From Rhodobiaceae bacterium UBA7804 (GTDB lineage Bacteria > Pseudomonadota > Alphaproteobacteria > Parvibaculales > Parvibaculaceae): a DNA stretch of 26,470 nt. Both the position numbers and the translations under genes were made by a program. Under the pieces are notes generated by a model. The model ran no database searches and was not told the DNA's origin. It saw only the letters and a program-made list of their open reading frames with translations. The stretch spans positions 2,585 through 29,054 of the forward strand of contig DLCG01000010.1 of NCBI GenBank assembly GCA_002480495.1. Direction: 5' to 3'. Shown here piece by piece: positions 16,797 to 24,028 of the stretch; position 1 is the first letter of the stretch, and every line of letters starts with the position of its first letter.

Positions 16797-16819
16797 CAGG
16801 AGGCTCAGGACGCCTCCTG
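16797..16819. terminator. Inverted repeat at the convergent protease/bfr ends
   Basis: Perfect 8-bp arms caggaggc (16797-16804) and gcctcctg (16812-16819) flank a seven-base loop that contains the bfr stop codon. The repeat begins three bases after the protease stop and runs into the bfr 3' end. It may act as a bidirectional terminator, but neither side has a strong T-run. Confidence 0.45.
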
Positions 16820-17287
16820 TTCCCCCATCTGCGACTGCAGGTAGTTCTGCAGGCCGACCGTCTTCACCAGTTCGAGCTGCGTCTCGAGGAAGTCGATATG
16901 CTCTTCCTCGTCTTCCAGAATGCGCTCGAAGATTTCGCGGGTGACGTAATCGCGCACCTGCTCGCAATAGGCGATGGCCTCCTTGTAGAAGGCATGGCCC
17001 GCATATTCGAGCTTCAGGTCGCATTCCATGCATTCGACGGGCGTCTCGCCGATCAGCAGCTTGTCGAGATCCTGCAGGTTGGGCAGGCCCTCGAGGAAGA
17101 GGATGCGCTCGATCAGCTTGTCGGCATGCTTCATCTCGTCGATCGATTCGTGATATTCGACCTCGCCGAGCTTCGTCAGGCCCCAGTTCCTGAACATGCG
17201 CGCATGCAGGAAATACTGGTTGATGGCCGTAAGCTCGTTCTTCAGGGCCTTGTTCAGGAGTTCGATGACCTTGGCGTCGCCGCGCAT
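16805..17287 (-). CDS. bfr: Bacterioferritin (heme-binding iron storage protein)
   Basis: Bacterioferritin forms a 24-subunit shell that oxidises Fe(II) and stores it as mineral. The 160-residue product has all ferroxidase ligands at the standard positions: Glu18, Glu51, His54, Glu94, Glu127 and His130. The heme-ligand methionine is Met52 in DEMKHAD. It begins MRGDAKVIELLNKALKNELT and ends near the Do protease stop, ten bases away. bfd lies 149 bases upstream on the same strand, and that gap holds a palindrome and Fur-box-like motifs. Confidence 0.97.
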   Translation of the reverse strand: MRGDAKVIELLNKALKNELTAINQYFLHARMFRNWGLTKLGEVEYHESIDEMKHADKLIERILFLEGLPNLQDLDKLLIGETPVECMECDLKLEYAGHAFYKEAIAYCEQVRDYVTREIFERILEDEEEHIDFLETQLELVKTVGLQNYLQSQMGEQEAS

Positions 17288-17348
17288 GTTTGACCTCGTT
17301 TAGCCGACTCGTTTGAGAAGAGTAGGCCGAAGGCGCGCGCGGGCAAAC

Positions 17349-17369
17349 CTGCATTTTCAAAAAATGCAG
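17349..17369. repeat. Perfect 21-bp palindrome upstream of bfr
   Basis: The arms ctgcatttt (17349-17357) and aaaatgcag (17361-17369) are perfectly complementary around caa. The element is AT-rich against a GC-rich background and lies about 62-82 bases upstream of the bfr start. It has no T-run in the bfr direction, so an operator or mRNA hairpin is more likely than a terminator. Confidence 0.55.
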
Positions 17370-17383
17370 TAAAAACAATCAGT

Positions 17384-17410
17384 TGCAAATGCTTTTGAGA
17401 GTATTTCTCG
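17384..17410. promoter_or_regulatory. Overlapping Fur-box-like motifs upstream of bfr
   Basis: TGAGAGTATTTCTCG (17396-17410) matches the 7-1-7 Fur pattern TGAGAAT-N-ATTCTCA at 11 of 14 defined positions. TGCAAATGCTTTTGA (17384-17398), overlapping it by three bases, matches TGATAAT-N-ATTATCA at 9 of 14. Iron control of bfr by Fur-family proteins (Fur, Irr) is known in alphaproteobacteria. Which regulator binds here is not decided. Confidence 0.4.
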
Positions 17411-17436
17411 CCTGAGCCTGCCTGACGCGGGAAGGA

Positions 17437-17643
17437 TCAGTCGGCAGCGGCCAGCGCGGTCGCCATGGCGGTTTCGTTCCGCACTTCCTCGATCATGCCT
17501 GCGAGAGTGGGGAGGCAGCGGCCGCATTGCGGCTTGCAGCCCATCGCCCGGTGGGCGGCGGCGGGCGTGTCCACATGCGGTGCATTTGCGAGGACCTCGC
17601 GGACGGTCCGGCAATTCTTGGCATTGCACACGCAAACGATCAT
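17437..17643 (-). CDS. bfd: Bacterioferritin-associated ferredoxin
   Basis: Bfd carries a [2Fe-2S] cluster and passes electrons to bacterioferritin to mobilise stored iron. The 68-residue product begins MIVCVCNAKNCRTVREVL. Cys4 and Cys6 plus Cys40 and Cys43 (QCGRC) match the four cluster ligands of E. coli Bfd (4, 6, 38, 41). Extra cysteines are at 11 and 36. An upstream in-frame extension was rejected because it has no family similarity. bfr follows 149 bases downstream on the same strand; rarA diverges 213 bases away. Confidence 0.93.
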   Translation of the reverse strand: MIVCVCNAKNCRTVREVLANAPHVDTPAAAHRAMGCKPQCGRCLPTLAGMIEEVRNETAMATALAAAD

Positions 17644-17719
17644 CTGACGCCCGTTTCCTGGCCCGGCTTTTCGCCTGTTTCCCGCCCTTTCCGGCGGCAC
17701 GGTGAAAACATGCCAGCCC

Positions 17720-17734
17720 TGCGAATGGTTTGCA
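17720..17734. promoter_or_regulatory. Fur-box-like motif upstream of bfd
   Basis: TGCGAATGGTTTGCA has arms that are complementary at five of seven positions and matches TGATAAT-N-ATTATCA at 9 of 14. It lies 77 bases upstream of the bfd start and resembles the motif before bfr (17384-17398) at 11 of 15 positions. It sits in the 213-base bfd/rarA divergent region, where I see no other convincing promoter; a TGCTACACA just before rarA is a weak extended -10 candidate. Confidence 0.4.
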
Positions 17735-17856
17735 ATAGCGTTGTGAGTGACAATCGCTCGCATTTTGTCGCAGGGCGCCGGCAACCGCCCATTTGGGCCG
17801 CTGGCGGCCCTTCTGCCGCCTCAGCAAGCCGCTCAAAACATGCTACACAGCGCCTC

Positions 17857-19161
17857 ATGAGCACACTTTTCGAAGCCGCCGGCATGGACGAGGGAGCCCC
17901 GCGCCCCCTCGCGGACAGGCTGCGCCCGAAATCGCTCGAAGAGGTCGTGGGGCAGGACCACCTGCTGGGCCCCAAGGGCCCGCTCGGGCGGATGCTCGCC
18001 GCGGGTCATCTCTCCTCGATCATCCTCTGGGGTCCGCCCGGCACCGGCAAGACGACCATTGCGCGGCTGCTGGCGGATCGTGTCGGGCTCCATTTCGAAC
18101 CCATGTCGGCCATCTTCTCGGGCGTCGCGGACCTCAAGAAGGTTTTCGAGGCCGCGCGCGGCCGCCGTGCGACGGGCAAGGGCACGCTGCTCTTCGTGGA
18201 CGAGATCCACCGCTTCAATCGCACCCAACAGGACAGCTTCCTGCCGGTCATGGAGGACGGCACGGTGACGCTTGTGGGCGCCACCACGGAAAACCCCTCC
18301 TTCGAGCTCAATGCCGCGCTTCTCTCTCGCGCGCAGGTCATGGTGCTGAACCGGCTGGACGATGCGGCGCTCGAAGAGCTGCTGACGCGCGCCGAAACCT
18401 GGTACGGGGAAAAGCTGCCGCTCGATGACGATGCGCGCGCCTCGCTCCGCGCCATGGCCGATGGCGATGGCCGCTTCGCGCTCAATCTCGCGGAAGAGGT
18501 TCATGCGTTGAACCCCGCCGAGCCTTTCGATACGGGTGCGCTCATTGCCGCCGTGCAGCGCCGCGCCCCGCTCTACGACAAGGGGCGGGAAGGGCACTAC
18601 AATCTCATCAGCGCGCTGCACAAGTCGATCCGCGGTTCGGATTGCGATGCCTCGCTCTATTATCTCGCGCGCATGCTGGTTGGCGGCGAAGACCCGCTCT
18701 ATATCGCGCGGCGTCTCGTGCGCGCGGCCATCGAGGATATCGGCCTCGCAGATCCCGAAGCCGTGCATCAGGCGCTTGCCGCGAAGGATGTGTTCGATTT
18801 TCTGGGTGCGCCGGAAGGCGAGCTTGCGCTGGCCCAGGCGACGATCTATCTCGCCACGGCGCCGAAATCGAATGCGTCCTACGCCGCCTTCGGCGCGGCG
18901 AAGCGGTCCGCGCGGGAGTCCGGCTCCGTCGCGCCGCCCGCGCATATTCTCAATGCGCCGACCAAGCTCATGAAGGAACTCGGCTACGGCTCGGGCTATG
19001 AATACGATCACGACGCGCCGAACGCCTTTTCCGGCCAGGACTATTTCCCGGAGGAAGTCGGCCGACAGCAATTCTACTCGCCGGTCGAGCGCGGCTTCGA
19101 GCGCGAGATATCGAAGCGCCTCGCTTACTGGCGGAAGCTTCGGGAAGAGAGGGACACATGA
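17857..19161 (+). CDS. rarA: Replication-associated recombination protein A (AAA+ ATPase)
   Basis: RarA (MgsA), relative of eukaryotic WRNIP1, acts at stalled replication forks. I start at the ATG at 17857 (MSTLFEAAGMDEGAPRPLADRLRP begins the family match); open frame further upstream is not conserved. The product is 434 residues. It has Walker A GPPGTGKT (59-66), Walker B LLFVDEIH (111-118) and sensor 1 GATTENPSFELN, then the tetramerisation region (HYNLISALHKSIRGSD) and C-terminal ILNAPTKLMKELGYG. No strong ribosome binding site is visible, so the mRNA may be nearly leaderless. Its stop overlaps crcB by four bases. Confidence 0.96.
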   Translation: MSTLFEAAGMDEGAPRPLADRLRPKSLEEVVGQDHLLGPKGPLGRMLAAGHLSSIILWGPPGTGKTTIARLLADRVGLHFEPMSAIFSGVADLKKVFEAARGRRATGKGTLLFVDEIHRFNRTQQDSFLPVMEDGTVTLVGATTENPSFELNAALLSRAQVMVLNRLDDAALEELLTRAETWYGEKLPLDDDARASLRAMADGDGRFALNLAEEVHALNPAEPFDTGALIAAVQRRAPLYDKGREGHYNLISALHKSIRGSDCDASLYYLARMLVGGEDPLYIARRLVRAAIEDIGLADPEAVHQALAAKDVFDFLGAPEGELALAQATIYLATAPKSNASYAAFGAAKRSARESGSVAPPAHILNAPTKLMKELGYGSGYEYDHDAPNAFSGQDYFPEEVGRQQFYSPVERGFEREISKRLAYWRKLREERDT

Positions 19162-19541
19162 ACGCCATCTTCGCTGTCGCCGTCGGCGGCGCCATCGGCG
19201 CGACCGGGCGATACCTCTTCAACCTGCAGATGCTTCGTCTCCTCGGACCGAACTTTCCCTGGGGCACGTTCGGCGTGAATGTCATTGGCTCCTTCATCAT
19301 GGGGCTCGTCGCCGGGCTCTTCGCGCTTCGCTTCGACGTTTCGCCTGAAATGCGGAGCTTCATCACCACGGGCATTCTCGGCGGCTTCACCACCTTCTCC
19401 GCCTTCTCGCTGGACGCGGCAAACATGATCGAGCGCGGGCAGACGGGCCTTGCCGCGCTCTATATCGGCGGCTCGGTCGTGCTCGGCCTTGCCGGTCTCT
19501 TTTTCGGCCTCTGGATCGCAAGGGCGATGTTCCCCGCATGA
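19158..19541 (+). CDS. crcB: Fluoride ion channel CrcB/Fluc
   Basis: CrcB is a small dual-topology membrane protein that exports fluoride as a dimer. The 127-residue product has four hydrophobic segments. Conserved motifs are GGAIGATGRY (10-19), WGTFGVNVIGSF (35-46) with pore Asn41, and GGFTTFSAFS (75-84) with the Phe80 and Phe83 of the phenylalanine box. It overlaps rarA and the next gene by four bases each. No fluoride riboswitch is possible directly upstream. Confidence 0.95.
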   Translation: MNAIFAVAVGGAIGATGRYLFNLQMLRLLGPNFPWGTFGVNVIGSFIMGLVAGLFALRFDVSPEMRSFITTGILGGFTTFSAFSLDAANMIERGQTGLAALYIGGSVVLGLAGLFFGLWIARAMFPA

Positions 19542-20527
19542 ACGAAGTTTCGCAGATCGGCGTCACGCAAGAAGAAGACGGCGTCAGGCTGGACCGCTGG
19601 TTCAAGCGGCGTTTCCCGATGCTGACCCATGGTCGCCTCGAAAAGCTGCTGCGCACCGGCCAGGTGCGCGTCGATGGTGCGCGCGCCAAGGCCAATGCGC
19701 GTCTTGCAGCGGGGCAGGTCGTGCGCGTGCCGCCGCTCGGCGAGGAAGCGGCCAAGCCTGCGCCGAAGCCGGAGCGGAGCGTCAGCGACAAGGATGCGGA
19801 GTTCGTCCGCTCCCTCGTCATTCACAAGGACAAATCCGTCCTCGTGCTGAACAAGCCGGCCGGCCTTGCCGTGCAGGGCGGTACGAAGACCGAACGCCAT
19901 CTCGACGGCATGCTCGATGCGCTTGCTTTCGAGGGCGAGCGGCCGCGCCTCGTTCACCGGCTCGACCGCGACACGTCCGGCGTCCTCGTTCTCGCGCGCA
20001 CCGCGCGTGCCGCCGCTTCTCTCGCCCGCGCCTTCAAGCAGAAGGATGCGCGCAAGATCTACTGGGCTCTCGTGGTCGGCGTGCCGGTGCCTCGACAGGG
20101 CACCATCGACCTCGCATTGACGAAGCAGGGCGGCCCCCGCGCGGAGCGCGTCTTCGCGGCGGAGAAGGGCGACGAGAATGCGCGCGACGCCGCCACGCAT
20201 TTCTCCACCGTCGCCATGGCCGCGCACAAGCTTGCCTGGGTCGCCTTCATGCCGCTCACCGGCCGCACGCATCAGATCCGCGCTCATGCCGCCGCGATCT
20301 CCACGCCCATCGTCGGCGACGGGAAATATGGTGGGGTCAATGCGCATCCGGGCGGCGAAATCCCGCGCAAGCTTCATCTTCATGCGCGCTCCATAGACAT
20401 CGCGCATCCCGATGGCGGCCGCCTTTTCATCGAGGCCGATCTGCCGCCGCATATGAAGGCGAGCTGGAAGCTTCTCGGCTTCGACCTGCGCGACGCCGAA
20501 GACGCTTTTGCGGGGCTGGAAGAATGA
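19538..20527 (+). CDS. RluC/RluD-family 23S rRNA pseudouridine synthase
   Basis: This family converts specific uridines in 23S rRNA to pseudouridine. The 329-residue product has an N-terminal S4 domain (about residues 15-70, LDRWFKRRFPMLTHGRLEKL) and the catalytic motif VHRLDRDTSG with Asp143. Later motifs are PLTGRTHQIRAHAAAI and GDGKYGG. It is closest to RluC-type enzymes in alphaproteobacterial gene order, but the target uridines cannot be read from sequence. The ATG overlaps the crcB stop (ATGA), and its own stop overlaps the next start in the same way. Confidence 0.93.
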   Translation: MNEVSQIGVTQEEDGVRLDRWFKRRFPMLTHGRLEKLLRTGQVRVDGARAKANARLAAGQVVRVPPLGEEAAKPAPKPERSVSDKDAEFVRSLVIHKDKSVLVLNKPAGLAVQGGTKTERHLDGMLDALAFEGERPRLVHRLDRDTSGVLVLARTARAAASLARAFKQKDARKIYWALVVGVPVPRQGTIDLALTKQGGPRAERVFAAEKGDENARDAATHFSTVAMAAHKLAWVAFMPLTGRTHQIRAHAAAISTPIVGDGKYGGVNAHPGGEIPRKLHLHARSIDIAHPDGGRLFIEADLPPHMKASWKLLGFDLRDAEDAFAGLEE

Positions 20528-21237
20528 CCTCCCCCCTCCGGCTCGTTGTCTTCGATTGCGACGGCACGCTGATCGACAGCCAACACATGATCGTCGCGGC
20601 GATGAACCATGCCTTCGACGCGCACGGGATTCCGAACCTGCCGCGCGAACAGGTGCTCTCCATCGTCGGTCTTTCGCTCGACGAGGCGATCGAGACGCTG
20701 GTGCCGCATGTGGAACTCTCGCTGCGCCGTCGCGTCACCGAGAGCTACAAGGGCGCCTTCTTCGAGCTCCGTAGCCGGAAGGATCTCGCCGAGCCGCTCT
20801 TCCCGGGCGTCCGCGAGGCGCTCGATGCGCTCCACGCCCGCGACGATACGGTTCTCGGCATCGCCACGGGCAAGTCGCAGCGTGGCCTGCGCCACGCCCT
20901 CGAGCTCCACGGCCTTCGCGACTATTTCGTGACGCTGCAGACGGCGGATGACGCGCCCTCGAAGCCGCACCCGGAAATGCTGCTGCGCGCCATGCGGGAG
21001 GCAGGGGCGGATGCGGCCGACACCGTTCTCGTCGGCGACACGAGCTATGACATGGCGATGGCGCGTTCCGCCGGTGCTCATGCGTTTGGCGTCGATTGGG
21101 GCTATCATGAGCCCCATCTGCTCCGGTCGGCCGGTGCGCATCTCGTGCTTTCGGATTTCGCGGAACTCGCGCCCGCGGCCGATGCGCTCTGGACCGGCAA
21201 GGGGCAAGCCATTGGAGCCGCCGCCGGAGGGGCTTGA
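20524..21237 (+). CDS. HAD-family hydrolase, phosphoglycolate phosphatase-like
   Basis: It probably hydrolyses a small phosphate ester in the cytoplasm. The 237-residue product has the HAD motifs: I, FDCDGTLID with nucleophile Asp11 and Asp13; II, Thr115 in IATGKS; III, Lys147 in SKPHP; and IV, GDTSYDM with Asp172 and Asp176. An alpha-helical cap lies between motifs I and II. I take the ATG at 20524, which overlaps the previous stop. The substrate is unknown: a gph-like label is family-level only. Confidence 0.88.
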   Translation: MTSPLRLVVFDCDGTLIDSQHMIVAAMNHAFDAHGIPNLPREQVLSIVGLSLDEAIETLVPHVELSLRRRVTESYKGAFFELRSRKDLAEPLFPGVREALDALHARDDTVLGIATGKSQRGLRHALELHGLRDYFVTLQTADDAPSKPHPEMLLRAMREAGADAADTVLVGDTSYDMAMARSAGAHAFGVDWGYHEPHLLRSAGAHLVLSDFAELAPAADALWTGKGQAIGAAAGGA

Positions 21238-21242
21238 GAGCC

Positions 21243-22994
21243 ATGAGAAAGTTTCTTCGCTTCGTCGTTGTTCTGGTTCTGCTTTTCGCGGGCGCGCTCT
21301 ATGCGCTCACCTTTGTCGACCTCGGCCGTTTCGCGCCGCAGATCGAGGCCGCCGCGAAAGAGGCCACCGGCCGCACGCTTGAGATCGAAGGCCCGCTTCA
21401 CATCGGTTTCTCGCTGGTGCCCACCGTGGTCGCGGAGGATGTCAGCTTTTCCAATGCCGATTGGGGCACCAAGCCGCAAATGCTCACGGCGGAGAAGCTC
21501 GCGCTTCAGGTCGCGCTCCTGCCGCTCCTCTCCAGCAGCCTCGATGTGCGCAGCGTCACCATCGAAGGCGCGGACATCTTCCTCGAAACGGACCGCAAGG
21601 GACGCGGCAACTGGGAGTTTGGCGATGCGCCTGCGCCCCAGCCGCAGGAAGAAGAGGGCGGCAGCATGTCGCTCGCCAATGTGCCGGAGGTCAATATCTC
21701 GAACTTCCATCTCGCCTATCGCGATGGTGAGACAGGGCAGGTGAGCGAGGCCGCCTTCAAGGAGGTGACACTCGCAAGCAAGGGCGATGGCTTCCACGCC
21801 GTCATCGATGGCGAGGTGAACGGTTCTCCCGTCTCCTTCGCATCCGACATCGAGGGCAATACCGAGAAGGCCGCGCTCAAGGGCGCGACGCTCACAGTCG
21901 CGGGCACGAGCGTTGGCGGCGATCTCGCGCTCGACATGACGGGCAAGCCCCGCCTCACCGGCGCGCTTTCAAGCGAGGCTTTCGATGTCACGCCTTTCCT
22001 GAAAGGCGAGGGCGGAGGAAGCGGCGGCCCTGTCTTCAGCAAGGAGCCTTTGCCGCTCGACGCGCTCACCGTCGCCGATGCCGACCTCACCTTCGCGCTG
22101 GGCGAGCTTCGCTATGGCAATGTCGTCCTGACGGATTTGAAACTCCCGGCAAGGATCGACGGCGGCAAGCTCACAGCGCCCCTTACCGCGCAGTATCGCG
22201 GCACGCCGGTCAAACTTTCGCTGAACGCCAACGGCGCGAAGGGCAGCATCGGTATCGATGCCAATGCCGCGAATTTCGATCTCGGCAAACTTCTCGCCGA
22301 TCTCGACGTCACGACCATGCTCAACGCGCGGGCCGATTTCGGTGCGAAGCTCAACGGGCAGGGGAAGTCTCTCCATGCCATCGCCGCCTCGCTCGGCGGA
22401 CAGACGAACCTCGTCATCGGCCGCGGCACGATCAATTCGCGCGCCTTCGCCATCGTTTCGGACGACCTCGTGAACGTGCTGATCCCGAATGGCGAAAGCG
22501 GCGACACGGCGCAGCTCGTCTGCGCCATCTCGCGCTTCGATTTCTCGGGCGGCGCCGGCAAGGCGTCCGCGCTTGCGCTCGAAACGGACAGTCTCATCAC
22601 CACGGGCTCGGGCACGGTCGATCTCGGCAAGGAGCGCATCGATCTTCTCTTCAAGCCGAAGCCGAAACAGGCGAGCCTTGTCAGTCTCGCTTTCCCGGTC
22701 CGGCTGTCCGGCCCGCTCACATCGCCTACAGCAGGGCTCGACCGGACGGGCGTCGTCACCGGCGTTGCGACCGCCGTTGGCGGCGCGGCGCTCACGGGCG
22801 GCGTCGGTGCGCTGCTGCCGCTGATGAGCGCAGGCTCGGACTCCGTCGCTTCGGGTGGCGATTGCGGCGGCGCGGCCGCGGCGGCGAAGGAATCCTCCGG
22901 CATCGTCGGCACGGTCGGCGGCGCTGCGGAGGGTGCCGCCAAGAGTGTCGGCGACACGCTTGAAAGCATCGGCAAGGGCATATTCGGGAAGTGA
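21243..22994 (+). CDS. AsmA-family envelope protein
   Basis: AsmA-family proteins are inner-membrane-anchored periplasmic proteins linked to outer-membrane and lipid homeostasis; related members bridge lipids between membranes. I start at the ATG at 21243 because GGAGGGG lies ten bases upstream; an in-frame TTG at 21234 is too close. The product is 583 residues, with a membrane anchor at about 5-24, a conserved N-terminal part (EIEGPLHIGFSLVPTVVAEDV region), long beta-rich repeats, and a Gly/Ala/Ser-rich C-terminus (about 500-583). The AsmA-type C-terminal region includes INSRAFAIVSDDLVNVLIP. It lies between two overlapped genes in the operon. Confidence 0.88.
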   Translation: MRKFLRFVVVLVLLFAGALYALTFVDLGRFAPQIEAAAKEATGRTLEIEGPLHIGFSLVPTVVAEDVSFSNADWGTKPQMLTAEKLALQVALLPLLSSSLDVRSVTIEGADIFLETDRKGRGNWEFGDAPAPQPQEEEGGSMSLANVPEVNISNFHLAYRDGETGQVSEAAFKEVTLASKGDGFHAVIDGEVNGSPVSFASDIEGNTEKAALKGATLTVAGTSVGGDLALDMTGKPRLTGALSSEAFDVTPFLKGEGGGSGGPVFSKEPLPLDALTVADADLTFALGELRYGNVVLTDLKLPARIDGGKLTAPLTAQYRGTPVKLSLNANGAKGSIGIDANAANFDLGKLLADLDVTTMLNARADFGAKLNGQGKSLHAIAASLGGQTNLVIGRGTINSRAFAIVSDDLVNVLIPNGESGDTAQLVCAISRFDFSGGAGKASALALETDSLITTGSGTVDLGKERIDLLFKPKPKQASLVSLAFPVRLSGPLTSPTAGLDRTGVVTGVATAVGGAALTGGVGALLPLMSAGSDSVASGGDCGGAAAAAKESSGIVGTVGGAAEGAAKSVGDTLESIGKGIFGK

Positions 22995-23791
22995 TGAGTA
23001 ATAGCGACAACGACGAAACCACAGCCGCGATCTTCGATCTCGCGCGTAACCGTTCGCTGGACGAACAGGTCTCGCATCCGGGCCGCGAGAAGCGGAAGCT
23101 GCCGAAGCGTTTCTACAAGAAGGCGGAGGCAGGCCCGCATGAGGAGGGGCATGCGATCCTGCTCGACGGGCGCGTGGTGAAGACGCCCTCGAAGCGTCCG
23201 CTCGCCGTTCCCTCGCTGCCGCTGGCGCAAGCCGTCGCCGCCGAGTGGGAGGCGCAAGCCGAGGAAATCGACCCCCGGACCATGTGGCTCACCAAGCTCG
23301 CGAATACGGCGGTCGACCTCGTCGCGCCGCGCCGCGAAGCCGTGATCGCGGAGCTCGTCACCTATGCGGGCTCCGATCTTCTCTGCTACCGGGCGGAACA
23401 TCCCGATGTTCTCGTCGCCCGGCAGAAGGCGCTGTGGGACCCGATCCTCGGCTGGGCGGCGGAGCGGGGCATCGCTTTCGTCTCCACCGCCGGCATTCTG
23501 CATGTGGCGCAGCCCGAAGCCTCGCTGGAGGCGTATCGCGAGGCTTTGCGTGCGCTGGATGCCTTCCGTCTCGCCGCCCTTCACAATGCGGTGACGCTCA
23601 CGGGCTCCGCCATTCTCGGCCTTGCCGTCACGCTAGGCCGCCTCACGCCGGAAGAGGCCTTCGATATCGCCCATCTCGACGAGAACTGGCAGATGGAACT
23701 CTCCGGCCATGATGAGGAGGAGGAAGCGCGTCTGCTGACTCGCCGTTCCGAGCTCCTCGAAACCGGCCGTTTTATCCAGCTTCTCGGCTGA
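22994..23791 (+). CDS. ATP12-type F1-ATPase assembly chaperone
   Basis: ATP12 proteins bind the F1 alpha subunit during assembly of F1Fo-ATP synthase; they occur in mitochondria and alphaproteobacteria. The 265-residue product has RFYKKA (39-44), ILLDGRVVKTPSKRPL and the core EWEAQAEEIDP...LTKLANTAVD (84-108). The C-terminal DENWQMELSGHDEEEEA resembles the family's DExW segment. Many relatives have MPLT where this has MWLT. The ATG shares one base with the asmA stop (a GTG one codon earlier is less likely). Confidence 0.92.
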   Translation: MSNSDNDETTAAIFDLARNRSLDEQVSHPGREKRKLPKRFYKKAEAGPHEEGHAILLDGRVVKTPSKRPLAVPSLPLAQAVAAEWEAQAEEIDPRTMWLTKLANTAVDLVAPRREAVIAELVTYAGSDLLCYRAEHPDVLVARQKALWDPILGWAAERGIAFVSTAGILHVAQPEASLEAYREALRALDAFRLAALHNAVTLTGSAILGLAVTLGRLTPEEAFDIAHLDENWQMELSGHDEEEEARLLTRRSELLETGRFIQLLG

Positions 23792-23841
23792 TTCCGGCGC
23801 GGGTTCCATTCCCTGACGCAGCGTAGTCGCCGCACCCGGCG

Positions 23842-23869
23842 GCCATTCAGCCCCGCCCATAGGAATGGC
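23842..23869 (+). terminator. Possible transcript end after the ATP12 gene
   Basis: The arms gccattc (23842-23848) and gaatggc (23863-23869) form a 7-bp stem around a 14-base loop, about 50 bases after the stop. No T-run follows, so it could be a decay barrier or chance. A second small hairpin, gccaa/ttggc, is at 23871-23884. Confidence 0.35.
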
Positions 23870-23879
23870 GGCCAAGCCA

Positions 23880-23909
23880 TTGGCAAAAACGAGATTTCGG
23901 TGCTATTCA
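23880..23909 (+). promoter_or_regulatory. Possible promoter of the pccBA operon
   Basis: TTGGCA (23880-23885) is 18 bases from TATTCA (23904-23909), which is preceded by TGC as in extended -10 elements. Transcription would start near 23916, giving a leader of about 130 bases that holds two more hairpins. The score is modest and the assignment is an inference from position. Confidence 0.4.
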
Positions 23910-24028
23910 GGTCGCCTCGCGGCGACCGCGACAGCGCCAGCGGGCCGCTTGTTCAGAGCTCGCATCCCGGCGTTTAAAGGTAAATCCCATGCCGCCCGCC
24001 ATACCGGGCAGGGCGGCTCGTCCGGTTT
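23910..24028 (+). promoter_or_regulatory. Hairpin-rich leader upstream of pccB
   Basis: The first hairpin is a 7-bp stem ggtcgcc/ggcgacc (23910-23916, 23921-23927) with a four-base loop. The second pairs gccgccc (23991-23997) with gggcggc (24011-24017). An alternative is gcccg (23994-23998) with cgggc (24005-24009); the two options exclude each other. A tttt run follows at 24025-24028. The layout resembles an attenuator but no ligand or leader peptide was identified. Confidence 0.35.

Noticed and set aside
17644..17856. A small gene in the bfd/rarA divergent gap
   Set aside because: Frames are open through it in continuation of both neighbours, but there is no independent start with a ribosome binding site or any family similarity; regulatory DNA is the simpler reading.
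17833..19071. A 412-codon open frame antisense to rarA
   Set aside because: It is fully covered by rarA with intact Walker motifs on the plus strand; the antisense product is basic and without motifs.
19061..19160. A fluoride riboswitch upstream of crcB
   Set aside because: The crcB start lies inside the rarA 3' end, and the preceding sequence encodes the conserved RarA C-terminus without the expected conserved switch bases.
22112..23584. A 490-codon open frame antisense to asmA and the ATP12 gene
   Set aside because: It runs across two well-supported sense genes and has Ser/Pro/Ala-rich low-complexity content, no domain and no ribosome binding site that I can defend.
21206..23883. A repeated 10-mer, AAGCCATTGG, at 21206-21215 and 23874-23883
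   Set aside because: Only two copies, one inside the HAD phosphatase gene and one in a gap, with no shared flanks. Two copies of a 10-mer in 26 kb can occur by chance.
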